From: Pseudorhodoferax sp965279475
GTDB lineage: Bacteria > Pseudomonadota > Gammaproteobacteria > Burkholderiales > Burkholderiaceae_C
Direction of reading: 5' to 3'
Length of the DNA: 64,000 bases
NCBI GenBank assembly: GCA_965279475.1
Contig: CBDIIA010000003.1
Span: 3,286,001 to 3,350,000, forward strand
The position numbers and the translations under genes are program-made. Shown piece after piece: positions 18,316 through 27,084 of this stretch. The notes under the pieces were generated by a model, which worked only from the letters and a program-made list of their open reading frames with translations, did not search any database and was not told the DNA's origin. Within the stretch, counting starts at the first letter, position 1. Each line of letters opens with the position of its first letter.

Positions 18316-18620
18316 TCAAGGCACCGGGACCACCTTGCGGACGTCTTCTTCCTTCTTCTCGAAGATCCCCGGGCCCAACTGCGCGTCGACGGCGGCCTGG
18401 TAGCCGGTGGGCAGGATGTCCGAGAGAAAAAGCACCTGTTCGTCGCTCAGCGCGTCCGGGATCTTCAACGGCCCAACGTTGGCCTCGGGCACCCGCACGA
18501 ACTCCGCCTGCCCGCCCGCGTAGCCACCGTAGAGATGGCTGTACCCGAACAGGCCCGCACCGGGGGTTGCAGACTTTTTGTTGAGGATGGCACCGCGACC
18601 CGGGTTGGTGTTCTCTACGA
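18316..18620 (-). pseudogene. Internally deleted zinc-dependent alcohol dehydrogenase remnant
   Basis: The minus-strand frame encodes a recognisable middle piece of an MDR zinc alcohol dehydrogenase (NTNPGRGAILNKKSATPG, AGLFGYSHLYGGYAGGQAEF, SDEQVLFLSDILPTGYQAA). It then jumps to a C-terminal end (FEKKEEDVRKVVPVP) without the Rossmann GxGxxG cofactor domain. The N-terminal catalytic Cys region is also absent or out of frame. Full-length relatives have about 380-390 residues. It cannot be a functional oxidoreductase. Confidence 0.7.
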
Positions 18621-18762
18621 GGCCATGGAAGATGGTGTAGCCGATGTCGTGGCGGGCCTGATGAACAAGGCGCAGGTCGTGATGGCCAGGATCCTGCCGT
18701 CGCAGGTGATGGCCGAGCAGCACCGCAAGATGGCAGAGCCCGGCACGGGCGAGAAGGCATAG

Positions 18763-18819
18763 CGCCAGTGGTGCCGGCTCTGGCGACCGGAGGTCGCCTT
18801 GTCCGGCACCTAACTGGCG
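18763..18819. repeat. Nested inverted repeat downstream of a small secreted-protein gene
   Basis: Three nested palindromic pairs: CGCCAGT (18763) with ACTGGCG (18813), GGTGCCGG (18770) with CCGGCACC (18803), and GGCGACC (18782) with GGTCGCC (18792). The structure begins 2 bases after the stop of the minus-strand gene at 18821. It has no T-tract, so it may stabilise the 3' end or be a REP-like element rather than a classical terminator. Confidence 0.6.
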
Positions 18820-18820
18820 G

Positions 18821-19096
18821 TTATTTCCGCATCGCCCCGGACATGTCCATCCGATCGCCGTCCTTCATCATGGACTTGCTGCCGTCCTTGCGGATGACGG
18901 TTCCGTCTTTCATGATCTTCGTGCCATCAGACAGCGTGGTGTCGCTGTCCATGGCCGATGTCTTGCCGCCCTTGGTCATCATGACCTTGCCGCTCTGCAC
19001 CATGTAGCCGTCCGGGCTGGGGCCGCCCTGCTGGCTTTGCGCGAACGCAAGACCGGATGCCAAGGCGATGGAAGTCGAAAGAATGATGGCACGCAT
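18821..19096 (-). CDS. Small secreted DUF6799-like protein
   Basis: A 91-residue protein from the ATG at 19096 with AGGAGA at optimal spacing. Residues 1-19 are a Sec signal peptide (ending LAFAQS). The mature part repeats short Met/Lys/Asp/Gly motifs (GKVMMTKGGKTSAM, TLSDGTKIMKDGTVIRKDG), the pattern of small periplasmic proteins annotated as DUF6799 domain. Function is unknown. It sits divergently from the DUF72 gene. Confidence 0.75.
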   Translation of the reverse strand: MRAIILSTSIALASGLAFAQSQQGGPSPDGYMVQSGKVMMTKGGKTSAMDSDTTLSDGTKIMKDGTVIRKDGSKSMMKDGDRMDMSGAMRK

Positions 19097-19280
19097 GTGT
19101 GTCTCCTGGTGGTTGCGAATCCTGCGCCATGCCGCATGAGTGCTGCATGGAGTGACTCTCGCTCCATCATGACGACGCCCTGTCCCGAACGTGGAGGGCG
19201 CCATGCTGACCGCATGTAAGTCCGCGACTACGGCGCCTCTCGACCGACTTCGACAGGCATCGCTCCACAGCAGGGCTCCA

Positions 19281-20105
19281 ATGGTCACCATGGCACTTAG
19301 GACCAGTGAATTCCGCGTTGGCACCGCAGGCTGGAGCATTCCGCGCGCGGTGGCAGAACGCTTTCCGGGTGACGGTAGCCACCTGGCCCGCTATGCGCGC
19401 GTGCTGGACTGCGCCGAGATCAACACCTCGTTCTACCGCAGCCACCGGCAGGAGGTCTACGCGCGTTGGGCAGCGCAGACGCCGCCGGGTTTCCGGTTTG
19501 CCGTGAAGCTGCCACGCACCATCACGCACGACCAGCGGCTGCGCCATGCAAGAGCGGCGCTGGAGCGCTTCCTTGGCGAAGTGGCGGGGCTCGGCGACCG
19601 GCTGGGCGTGCTGCTGGTGCAGCTACCGCCGTCGCTGGAGTTCGAGGCCAGGCCGGTGCGCAACTTCTTCAACCTGCTGGCGAGCCTGCACGGGGGCGCG
19701 GTCGCATGTGAACCGCGTCACCTTTCGTGGTTCGAGCCGGCCGCCGACCGTTTGCTCGTCCGGCTGCGCATCGCGCGCGTTGCCGCCGATCCGGCGCGCT
19801 GCGCGGCGGCCGCCGTGCCCGGCGGCTGGCTGGGCCCGCAAGGCAACGGTGCCGGCGCCGTCGTCTACCACCGCTGGCATGGGTCGCCACGCACTTACTA
19901 CTCTGCCTACGGCGACGACTGGCTGCAGGCGCGCGCCGCCGAGGCACGACGTTGGCCGGAGGGTGTTGTGCACTGGTCCATCTTCGACAACACCGCATCC
20001 GGGGCGGCCGCGGCCGATGCGCTGCAATTGCGCGCGTACCTTCAGGGGAATCTTCAGATCACGCCGACGTCGCCGGTGACAGGCAGCACGATGCCGGTGA
20101 TGTAA
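19281..20105 (+). CDS. DUF72 (YecE-like) protein
   Basis: About 274 residues from the ATG at 19281; ATG 19290 or upstream in-frame codons are alternatives. Family hallmarks are FRVGTAGWSIPR at the N-terminus, EINTSFYRSHRQEVYARWAAQTPPGF, FRFAVKLPRTITH, VLLVQLPPSLEF and YHRWHGSPRTYYSAYGD. DUF72 proteins have a TIM-barrel-like fold and no established reaction. The normal family end is reached at about DALQLRAYL. The last 16 or so residues are encoded by sequence that, on the other strand, is the tail of a short-chain dehydrogenase, so the C-terminus is probably secondarily extended. Confidence 0.85.
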   Translation: MVTMALRTSEFRVGTAGWSIPRAVAERFPGDGSHLARYARVLDCAEINTSFYRSHRQEVYARWAAQTPPGFRFAVKLPRTITHDQRLRHARAALERFLGEVAGLGDRLGVLLVQLPPSLEFEARPVRNFFNLLASLHGGAVACEPRHLSWFEPAADRLLVRLRIARVAADPARCAAAAVPGGWLGPQGNGAGAVVYHRWHGSPRTYYSAYGDDWLQARAAEARRWPEGVVHWSIFDNTASGAAAADALQLRAYLQGNLQITPTSPVTGSTMPVM

Positions 20106-20137
20106 CTCGCGCAGGGCACTACGCTCAGGATGTCAGC
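20054..20137 (-). pseudogene. C-terminal scrap of a short-chain dehydrogenase
   Basis: On the minus strand, in frame with a TGA at 20054-20056, the sequence reads ADILSVVPCASYITGIVLP then VTGDVGVI. This is the typical C-terminal pattern of classical SDR enzymes (ASYITG..V.VDGG). Nothing upstream in that frame continues the domain. It overlaps the end of the DUF72 gene on the opposite strand. Confidence 0.55.
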
Positions 20138-20212
20138 CGAGAGGCTGCAACACCATGTTCACGGCGTCGGCCGCTGCGTGAGCAGATCGGCGCACGCATC
20201 CTGCGTGCCTTG

Positions 20213-20461
20213 TCACTTCCCTCTTGCATCCGGCTTCTCCGTCTTCATTGCACCCCGGATGTTCATCGCCGCGAGGCAGAGCTGCAACACGACAAGGGCT
20301 GGCGCGCTGGAGTACAGGCCCCAGGCCACCCACAGCACGTTGCTCGCGAGGAACAGCCAGAAGCCCCAGTTGCGCTTGCGCGTGTGTGTCGACGCCACCA
20401 GCCACGACGCGCCGATGGTCACCAGCATCGCGGGCCATTGCACCAGGTTCATCCACTCCAT
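20213..20461 (-). CDS. Small integral membrane protein, 82 residues
   Basis: Starts at the ATG at 20461 with AGGAAGG about 6 bases upstream. Three hydrophobic segments are visible: WPAMLVTIGASWLVAS, WGFWLFLASNVLWVAWGLY and ALVVLQLCLAAMNI, followed by a charged tail. The pattern resembles short PQ-loop or YgjV-like inner-membrane proteins of unknown function. No operon partner is present on its strand. Confidence 0.7.
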   Translation of the reverse strand: MEWMNLVQWPAMLVTIGASWLVASTHTRKRNWGFWLFLASNVLWVAWGLYSSAPALVVLQLCLAAMNIRGAMKTEKPDARGK

Positions 20462-20717
20462 CGTGTGCCTTCCTGCATCCCACGCCGACGGCGGCGCCGC
20501 GGACGCTGCATGATCACGCGAGCGTTGCGAAGGCCACGCTCGCCGATGCCGCAGCCCCCCGTAGGACAAGTGCGCCACCGCTTCACCTACAGGGCCGCGC
20601 GCGGCTCCCCCACACCATCCACTGCGCCCGCAGCCTACCGTCTGCAGCTGGCAGAAGAGGGATGCGGCACAGCGCCGGGCTCCACGCAGAACAACACACT
20701 CCACACAGGGCATCCGC

Positions 20718-21401
20718 ATGATCGGCGTCGTCGTACCGGCACATCAAGAAGAACATCACATCGGCGCCTGTCTTCGCGCCGTTTTCATCGCGGCGCAATG
20801 TGCGCAGCTGGCCGCGGAACCGGTGCTGGTCATCGTGGTCACCGATGCCTGTACCGACCGCACGGCAGCCATCGCGCGCAGCATGGGCGCGGTGACCGTG
20901 GCAGTCGACGCCCGCAACGTCGGCATCGCCCGCGCACGCGGCGCCGAGGTGGCACTGGCAGCCGGTGCGCGCTGGCTGGCGTTCACCGATGCCGACACCG
21001 TGGTCGCACCGACATGGGTCTCGGCCCAGCTCGCCCAGGACAGCGACGCCGTCTGCGGCACGATCGCCGTGCACGACTGGGGCAGCTACGGCGCGGTGAT
21101 GCGCCAGCATTTCGCCGACACCTACACCGACGCCGATGGGCACCGCCACATCCACGGCGCCAACCTGGGCGTGAGTGCCGCCGCCTACTTGGGTGCGGGC
21201 GGCTTCATGCCGATCGCCAGCGGCGAAGACGTGCACCTTGTCGAGAGCCTGCAGCGCAATGGCGCGTCGATCGCGTGGACCGCGGCACCCCGAGTGGTGA
21301 CCAGCGCGCGGCGCGGGTACCGGGCGCCGCAAGGCTTCGGCGCCACACTCGAGCGCGTCGAGCACACCCGACTGACCGCCGCAGCGGGTGCGGCCGCATG
21401 A
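20718..21401 (+). CDS. Family 2 glycosyltransferase
   Basis: A 227-residue GT-A fold enzyme (IGVVVPAHQEEHHIGACL start; FTDADTVVAPTWV carries the DxD-type motif; GANLGVSAAAYLGAGGF; GEDVHLVESL). It is soluble with no membrane segments. Its stop overlaps the start of the acyl-CoA dehydrogenase gene, and two more genes follow in a coupled set with a PIG-L deacetylase and a NodS-like methyltransferase. The set looks like a pathway that builds, deacetylates and methylates an acylated sugar, although the product is unknown. Confidence 0.85.
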   Translation: MIGVVVPAHQEEHHIGACLRAVFIAAQCAQLAAEPVLVIVVTDACTDRTAAIARSMGAVTVAVDARNVGIARARGAEVALAAGARWLAFTDADTVVAPTWVSAQLAQDSDAVCGTIAVHDWGSYGAVMRQHFADTYTDADGHRHIHGANLGVSAAAYLGAGGFMPIASGEDVHLVESLQRNGASIAWTAAPRVVTSARRGYRAPQGFGATLERVEHTRLTAAAGAAA

Positions 21402-22483
21402 GGCCCGGCGCGATGCATGCACCCACGCTGCCGGTGCGCAGCGGCGTCGATGCGCTGCGCGATGCGCTGGCCGCGTTTCCGCCTGCGCCCGATGACCGCC
21501 CCGCCGACGGGCTGGCCACCCTGGTGCGCCGCGGTATGGGCCGCCTGCCGATGCCGGCAGCCGGTGCCACGCTGAGGCGCTGGCAGGCACTGGCTGCGGT
21601 GGCGCAGCACGATCTGTCGCTGGCCAAGCTGTACGAGGGCCACACCGACGCCCTGGCCATCCTGCATGAGTTGGGCGCCAGCGCCTTGCCTGCGTTCGAA
21701 GGCGCCGGCAAGGTCTGGGGCATGTGGGCGGCCGAGCCGCCGCAAGGCCGCGTGACGCTGGCGCCAGCAGACGACGGCCAGGTGCTGCTCGACGGCACCA
21801 AGTGCTGGTGCTCCGGCGCCGCACACGTGAGCCACGGCTTGTTGACCGCCTGGTGGGCCGACGGCACCGGCCCGCAGCTGGTGGCGGTGGCCATGCAGCA
21901 GCCGGGGATCGCGGTGCGCGACCAGACCTGGCACGCCATCGGCATGGCAGCCAGTGCCAGCCTCGATGTGGCGTTCCACGCGGCCCGCGGCGTGCCCGTC
22001 GGCAAGCCCGGCGACTATCTGTCACGGCCTGGCTTCTGGCAGGGCGGGGCCGGCGTCGCGGCCTGCTGGTACGGCGGCGCACTCGCGCTGGCCGAACCAC
22101 TGCGCGCCGCGCTGCGCCAGGCGGCCACGGCCTCGCCGCCGCGCACCGATGGTCTGCGCGAGGCCGCGTTGGGCAAGGTCGACCTGGCCCTGCGCGCCAC
22201 GGCGACGCTGCTGCGCGAGGCGGCCAACTGGATCGACGCCAACCCCCGGCAGGACGCAAGCGAGATCGCCCTGCGCGTACGGCTGGCGGCCGAAGACTGC
22301 GCGCGCCGCGTGCTCGACGAGGTGGGCCGCGCCCTGGGCGCCACGCCGTTCTGCCGCGATGCCCACTTCGCCCGTGCTGCGGCTGACCTGCCGGTGTTCG
22401 TGCGGCAGAGCCATGCCGAGCGCGACTTCGCGGCCCTGGGCCAACGCGTCTGCACACCGGAGCCATCGCCATGGACGCTCTGA
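21398..22483 (+). CDS. Acyl-CoA dehydrogenase-like flavoprotein
   Basis: A 361-residue member of the acyl-CoA dehydrogenase fold from an ATG overlapping the upstream stop (ATGA). Recognisable parts are AAVAQHDLSLAKLYEGHTDA, the beta-domain segment LLDGTKCWCSGAAHVSHGLL and the FAD-dimer helix RVLDEVGRALGATPFCRDAHFARAAADLPVFVRQ region. The canonical catalytic Glu of acyl-CoA dehydrogenases is not obvious. It may act on a carrier-bound or glycolipid acyl chain made by its neighbours rather than in fatty-acid degradation; this is inferred from context. Confidence 0.75.
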   Translation: MRPGAMHAPTLPVRSGVDALRDALAAFPPAPDDRPADGLATLVRRGMGRLPMPAAGATLRRWQALAAVAQHDLSLAKLYEGHTDALAILHELGASALPAFEGAGKVWGMWAAEPPQGRVTLAPADDGQVLLDGTKCWCSGAAHVSHGLLTAWWADGTGPQLVAVAMQQPGIAVRDQTWHAIGMAASASLDVAFHAARGVPVGKPGDYLSRPGFWQGGAGVAACWYGGALALAEPLRAALRQAATASPPRTDGLREAALGKVDLALRATATLLREAANWIDANPRQDASEIALRVRLAAEDCARRVLDEVGRALGATPFCRDAHFARAAADLPVFVRQSHAERDFAALGQRVCTPEPSPWTL

Positions 22484-23232
22484 CCGACCGCCCGCTGATC
22501 CACGGCGACGGAACGCCGGAAGCCGTCTGGCGCGGCTGGGAGCTGGCTTCCGGGGTGGCCGAGCTCGCGCCGGCCACCTGGACCACCGCCGGGACACGGC
22601 TGCTGGTCGTTGCGCCACATCCCGATGACGAGTTGCTGGCCTGCGGCGGCCTGCTCTGCGACCACATCGCGGGTGGCGGCCAGGCCTTGATCATCGCCGT
22701 GACCGATGGCGAGGCCAGCCACCCCGGCTCCACCACATGGTCACCCGAACGCCTGGCGCCAGCGCGCCGCGCCGAGCGTGCGGAGGGCATGGCACGCCTG
22801 GGTCTCGCGGAAGTGCCGACGCTGACGCTAGGGCTGCGGGACGGCCAGGTCACGCAACAGGTCGATCACCTGACCAGCCTGCTGCTGCAGACGGCGCGGC
22901 CGGGCGACATCGTGGTCAGCACCTGGCGCGGCGATGGCCATCCCGACCACGATGCCACCGGCCGTGCCGCGGCCGCTGCGGCCCAGACGCGGGGGTGCCG
23001 CCACATCGAGGCGCCCGTCTGGATGTGGCACTGGGCGACGCCCGCCGATCCGCGTGTGCCGTGGGTGCGGCTGCGGCGCCTGCCTGTGGCCGCGGCCATC
23101 CGTGCGCGCAAGTGCCGGGCGCTGGCCGCCCATGCCACGCAGCTGGCCGACCGCGACAACGGCGAAGGCCCGGTGCTCGGTGAACAGATCCGCGCGCGCG
23201 CCGAGCGCCTGACCGAATACTTCTTCGTCTGA
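22471..23232 (+). CDS. PIG-L family N-acetylglucosaminyl deacetylase
   Basis: A 253-residue zinc-dependent LmbE/PIG-L hydrolase. The metal motif is APHPDDE (AHPDDE type) in LLVVAPHPDDELLACGG, with the second histidine motif GDGHPDHDATG. The family removes N-acetyl groups from GlcNAc-containing substrates. It begins 13 bases inside the acyl-CoA dehydrogenase gene and is followed 5 bases later by the NodS-like gene. NodB-like deacetylation plus NodS-like N-methylation recalls Nod-factor chemistry, though the deacetylase family is different. Confidence 0.9.
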   Translation: MDALTDRPLIHGDGTPEAVWRGWELASGVAELAPATWTTAGTRLLVVAPHPDDELLACGGLLCDHIAGGGQALIIAVTDGEASHPGSTTWSPERLAPARRAERAEGMARLGLAEVPTLTLGLRDGQVTQQVDHLTSLLLQTARPGDIVVSTWRGDGHPDHDATGRAAAAAAQTRGCRHIEAPVWMWHWATPADPRVPWVRLRRLPVAAAIRARKCRALAAHATQLADRDNGEGPVLGEQIRARAERLTEYFFV

Positions 23233-23236
23233 CCCG

Positions 23237-23848
23237 ATGTCCGTACCCGCATCCCCCAAGGCCGCGTACTTCGAAACGCTGTTCGCCAAGACCGACGACC
23301 CCTGGCGTTTTCGCACGCTGTGGTACGAGGCGCGCAAACGGGCACTGACGCTGGCCAGCCTGCCGGTCCAGCGTTACGCCAGAGGCTACGAACCAGGCTG
23401 CGCCAATGGCGAACTGTCGGCCGCGCTGGCCGAGCGATGCGACCACCTGCTGATCTCCGACGGCAATGCCACTGCCGTCGCCGCGGCACGCCAACGGGTG
23501 GCCGCGCTGCCGCAGGTCGAAGTACGGCAGGCCTGGGTTCCCGACGCCTGGCCGGACGACCACTTCGATCTGATCGTGATCAGCGAGCTCGGCTACTTCC
23601 TCGAAGAAGACGCGCTGTGCCGCCTGGCGGCGCGGACGCTGACCAGCCTGCGCCCCGGCGGCACCGTGCTGGCCTGCCACTGGCGCCGCCCGATCGAGGG
23701 CTGCACGCTGGTGGGCGACGCGGTGCACCGGGTGCTGGAACGGGAGCTTGCGCTGCCGTGCCTGAGCCAACTCGTCGAAGAGGATTTCCGCATCGACGTG
23801 TGGTGCCGCGACGGCCGCTCGGTCGGCACGCGCGAAGGGCTGCGGTAG
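23237..23848 (+). CDS. NodS-like SAM-dependent methyltransferase
   Basis: A 203-residue class I methyltransferase of the NodS type: an N-terminal FETLFAKTDDPWRFRTLWYE motif, SAM-binding YEPGCANGELSAALAE, ISELGYFLEED, and a PGGTVLACHWR core strand. NodS N-methylates the deacetylated glucosamine of Nod factors. The preceding PIG-L deacetylase would create such a free amine, so the two reactions fit in sequence. It is the last gene of the four-gene operon. Confidence 0.85.
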   Translation: MSVPASPKAAYFETLFAKTDDPWRFRTLWYEARKRALTLASLPVQRYARGYEPGCANGELSAALAERCDHLLISDGNATAVAAARQRVAALPQVEVRQAWVPDAWPDDHFDLIVISELGYFLEEDALCRLAARTLTSLRPGGTVLACHWRRPIEGCTLVGDAVHRVLERELALPCLSQLVEEDFRIDVWCRDGRSVGTREGLR

Positions 23849-23855
23849 AGACTGT

Positions 23856-26093
23856 TCAGGCCGCGCGTCTGCCCAGGCCGGCCAGCACCTTGTCCAGCGT
23901 CAGCGGAAACTCGCGGATCCGCACGCCGCAGGCGTTGTAGACCGCGTTGGCCACGGCGGCACCGGCACCGCAGATGCCGAGCTCACCCACGCCCTTGATC
24001 TTCAGCGGGTTGGTCTTGTCGTCGACTTCGGGGAGGAACACCGCGTCGACCGCCGGGATGTCGGCGTGCGAAGGAATGTGGTAGTTCGCCAGGTCGTGGT
24101 TGGCGAAGTCACCGAAGCGTGGATCGACCACGGCCTCTTCGTGCAGCGCGCCGCCCACGCCCCAGACCATCGCGCCGATGGCCTGGCTGCGCGCGGTCTT
24201 CTGGTTCAGGATGCGGCCGGCGGCGAACACGCCGAGCATGCGGCGCAGGCGGATCTCGCCGGTGTCCATGTGCACGGCCACCTCGGCGAAGTGGGCGCCG
24301 TAGGCCTGCTGCGAGAACTTCTTCTTCATCGCACCGGGCTTGATCTCGCCGCTGGCGGTGAGGCCCAGCGTTCCGGCGAGCGCCCCCAGGCTGTCGCTGC
24401 GCCCGCCGCCGCTGACGCGGCCATCGGCGAACACGGCCTCGGCCACCGGCACGCCGAGCTTGCGCGCCAGCTTCTCGCGCAGGTTCACGCAGGCATCGAA
24501 CAGGCCCGAGCCCGCACTGGCCGCGCCCCAGGAGCCGCCGGACCCCGGTGTCTCGGCCAGGTCGCTGTCGCCCAGCTCCATCTTCACGCGTGCGATCGGC
24601 AGGCCCAGCATCTCGGCCGCGATCTGGCTCAGCACCGTGTAGCTGCCGGTGCCGATGTCGGTCATCGCCATCTTCACCGTCAGCAGGCCCTGGCGGTCGA
24701 GCGCCAGGTCGCACTGCGAGGCCATCAGCAGATTGCTGCGGGTCGCGGCGGCCACGCCCAGACCGATCCACCAGCGGCCCTCGGTCGTGGCGGCGGGCTG
24801 CGGCTTGCGCTGCGACCAGCCGAAACGTCGTGCGCCCTCACGCAGGCACGCCAGCAGTTGCCGGCTGGAATAAGGAACGTTCAGCTCCGGATCGGCCGGC
24901 GGCTCGTTGCGCACGCGCAGTTCGATCGGGTCCATGCGCAGCTTCTCGGCCAGCTCGTCGATCGCCTGCTCCAGCGCCAGCATGCCGACGGCCTCGCCAG
25001 GGGCGCGCGTCGAATCGGCAATCGGCAGGTCGAGCTTCACCAGCCGGTGCGTGGTCATCCGGTGCGGCGCGGCGTACAACGAACGCGTCTGCTGGCTGGC
25101 GTTCTCCATGAAATTGTCGAAACGCGCGCTGTGGGCCCAGGTCTCGTGGCCGATCGCGACCAGCCTGCCATCCGCGTTCGCGCCCAGGCGCACGCGCTGC
25201 ACCGTGTCGCTGCGGTGCGTCGTGAAGTGGAACATCTGCTGGCGCGTCAGCGCGGTCTTCACCGGCCGGCCCAGCGTGCGCGAAGCCATCGCCGACAGCA
25301 TCACGTCGCCATAGACCGGCAGCTTGCCGCCGAAACCGCCACCGACGTAGCGGCTGACGATGCGCACCTTGTCAGGGGCGATCTGCAGCGTGCTGGCCAC
25401 CGCCTGCTGCGCGCTCTTGAGCAGCTGCGAGGCGCAGTGGATGACCACGCGCCCGTCCTTCCAATAGGCCAGCGTGGCGTGCGGCTCCATCTGCGCATGG
25501 ATGTGGCACGGCGTGGTGTACGACGCGTCGACCTTGACGGCGGCGCCCTCGAACGCCGGCCCGAAGTCCCCGACCAGGCTGTCGGTCGGCTGATCGGGTT
25601 GGTCCGCGGGCTTCTCGGCCCGGCTCTTCAACGGCGCCAGCTCGTATTCGCCGGCTTGCGGCGCGTAGCGGACCTGGACCAGATAGGCGGCCGAGCGCGC
25701 CTGCTCGAAGCTGCGCGCGACGACGAAGGCCACGGCCTGGCCGTAATACTCGACCCGGTTGCTGCCCATCTGCGGCGAGGCGCGGGCGTAGCGGTCCTTC
25801 GCGTCCAGCGGACCCCATGCACCCTGCGCCGGGGCGTTCTGGTGGGTCATCACCAGCATCACGCCGGGTGCCTGCTCGGCGGCGCGGGTGTCGATGTCGG
25901 CGACGGTGCCTTTGGCGATGGTCGCGCCGACGATGACGCCGTAGAGCGGCGCGCCGCCCTCCTGCACCTCATGCGCATACGGCGCCTGGCCCGTGACCTT
26001 CAGGATCCCGTCGACCCGGTCGATCGGCCGACCGATCAGGCCGCTGCGGTTGTCGTCGATGGCGTTGTGCGGCGCCGGTACGTTCATTTCCAT
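23856..26093 (-). CDS. paoC: Molybdenum-binding subunit of aldehyde oxidoreductase
   Basis: A 745-residue xanthine-oxidase-family large subunit; the start at 26093 is supported by AAGGAC upstream. The N-terminal half has GRPIDRVDGILKVTGQAPYA. Mo-pterin-binding elements include GGGFGGKLPVYGD, GSGGSWGAASAGSG and the active-site Glu in GVGELGICGAGAAVANA near the C-terminus. With paoB and paoA downstream-to-upstream order reversed on the minus strand (A-B-C transcription), it forms a PaoABC/YagTSR-type periplasmic aldehyde oxidoreductase. Such enzymes detoxify aromatic aldehydes using molybdopterin cytosine dinucleotide. Confidence 0.9.
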   Translation of the reverse strand: MEMNVPAPHNAIDDNRSGLIGRPIDRVDGILKVTGQAPYAHEVQEGGAPLYGVIVGATIAKGTVADIDTRAAEQAPGVMLVMTHQNAPAQGAWGPLDAKDRYARASPQMGSNRVEYYGQAVAFVVARSFEQARSAAYLVQVRYAPQAGEYELAPLKSRAEKPADQPDQPTDSLVGDFGPAFEGAAVKVDASYTTPCHIHAQMEPHATLAYWKDGRVVIHCASQLLKSAQQAVASTLQIAPDKVRIVSRYVGGGFGGKLPVYGDVMLSAMASRTLGRPVKTALTRQQMFHFTTHRSDTVQRVRLGANADGRLVAIGHETWAHSARFDNFMENASQQTRSLYAAPHRMTTHRLVKLDLPIADSTRAPGEAVGMLALEQAIDELAEKLRMDPIELRVRNEPPADPELNVPYSSRQLLACLREGARRFGWSQRKPQPAATTEGRWWIGLGVAAATRSNLLMASQCDLALDRQGLLTVKMAMTDIGTGSYTVLSQIAAEMLGLPIARVKMELGDSDLAETPGSGGSWGAASAGSGLFDACVNLREKLARKLGVPVAEAVFADGRVSGGGRSDSLGALAGTLGLTASGEIKPGAMKKKFSQQAYGAHFAEVAVHMDTGEIRLRRMLGVFAAGRILNQKTARSQAIGAMVWGVGGALHEEAVVDPRFGDFANHDLANYHIPSHADIPAVDAVFLPEVDDKTNPLKIKGVGELGICGAGAAVANAVYNACGVRIREFPLTLDKVLAGLGRRAA

Positions 26094-26112
26094 GGTGTGG
26101 TCCTTGGTGTGG

Positions 26113-27084
26113 TCAGGCTTCGGCCAGCACCGCGCGCAGCGTGCCGCGCAACAGCGGAATCTTGAAAGCGTTGTGGCCGTAGCCGCGGGCACCGGCGAGC
26201 ACGCGGTCGGCCGCAGCGTCGGCGCCGGCCGGGCCGGTGCTGGCACCGGCCAGCGCCGCCTCGGCAGCCGGCACGCGCCACGGCTGGTGCGCCACACCGC
26301 CGAACGCGAAGCGGGCCGAGCGGATGCGGCCGCCGGACGCGTCGACGATGGCCGCCACCGACACCAGCGCAAACGCATACGACGCGCGGTCCCGCACCTT
26401 GCGGTAGATGTGGCGGCCTGGCAGCGGTGGCGGCAGGGTGACGGCGGTGATCATCTCGCCACGCTGCAGATTCGTCTCGATCTCGGGTGTGTTGCCGGGC
26501 AGTCGGTGGAAGTCGGCGATCGGGATCACCCGGCGGCCGCGCACCGACAAGGTCTCGACCTGCGCATCCAGCAAACGCATCGCCACCGCCATGTCCGACG
26601 GATGCACCGCAATGCACTGGTCGCTGGCGCCCACCACCGCGTGCATGCGGTTGTAGCCCTGCAGTGCGGAGCAGCCGGTGCCGGGCGTGCGTTTGTTGCA
26701 GGGCTTGGAGATGTCGTAGAAGTAACCGCAGCGCGTGCGTTGCAGCAGGTTGCCGGCGGTTGTCGCCTTGTTGCGCAGCTGGCCCGAAGCGCCGCTGAGC
26801 AAGGCACGGCTCAGCACCGCGTAGCTCTTGCGCACCCGCGGGTCGGCGGCGAGATCGGCATTGCGCACGGTGGCGCCGATGCGCAGGCCGCCTTCTGCGG
26901 TCGGCTCGATCTTGTCCATGCCGAGCCGGTTGACGTCGATCAGGTGGCTGGGGGTCTCCACCTCGATCTTCATCAGGTCGAGCAGGTTGGTGCCGCCGGC
27001 GATGAACCGCGCGCCGGATCGTGCCAGCGCCGCATCGGTGGCCATCTCCGCGGTGCGGGGACGCTCGTAGGTGAAGGTCTTCAT
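26113..27084 (-). CDS. paoB: FAD-binding subunit of aldehyde oxidoreductase
   Basis: A 323-residue CO-dehydrogenase-type flavoprotein. The FAD phosphate loop is FIAGGTNLLDLM (about 30-41). The cysteine-rich insert RCGYFYDISKPCNKRTPGTG with GCSALQGYNRMHAV matches the extra 4Fe-4S cluster loop characteristic of PaoB. Its start overlaps the paoA stop by 4 bases. It should pass electrons from the FeS and Mo subunits to FAD. Confidence 0.9.
   Translation of the reverse strand: MKTFTYERPRTAEMATDAALARSGARFIAGGTNLLDLMKIEVETPSHLIDVNRLGMDKIEPTAEGGLRIGATVRNADLAADPRVRKSYAVLSRALLSGASGQLRNKATTAGNLLQRTRCGYFYDISKPCNKRTPGTGCSALQGYNRMHAVVGASDQCIAVHPSDMAVAMRLLDAQVETLSVRGRRVIPIADFHRLPGNTPEIETNLQRGEMITAVTLPPPLPGRHIYRKVRDRASYAFALVSVAAIVDASGGRIRSARFAFGGVAHQPWRVPAAEAALAGASTGPAGADAAADRVLAGARGYGHNAFKIPLLRGTLRAVLAEA

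Noticed and set aside
18763..18825. Integron attC site
   Set aside because: An ACCTAAC core-like sequence is present, but the matching GTTRRRY end is missing and no integrase or cassette array is seen.
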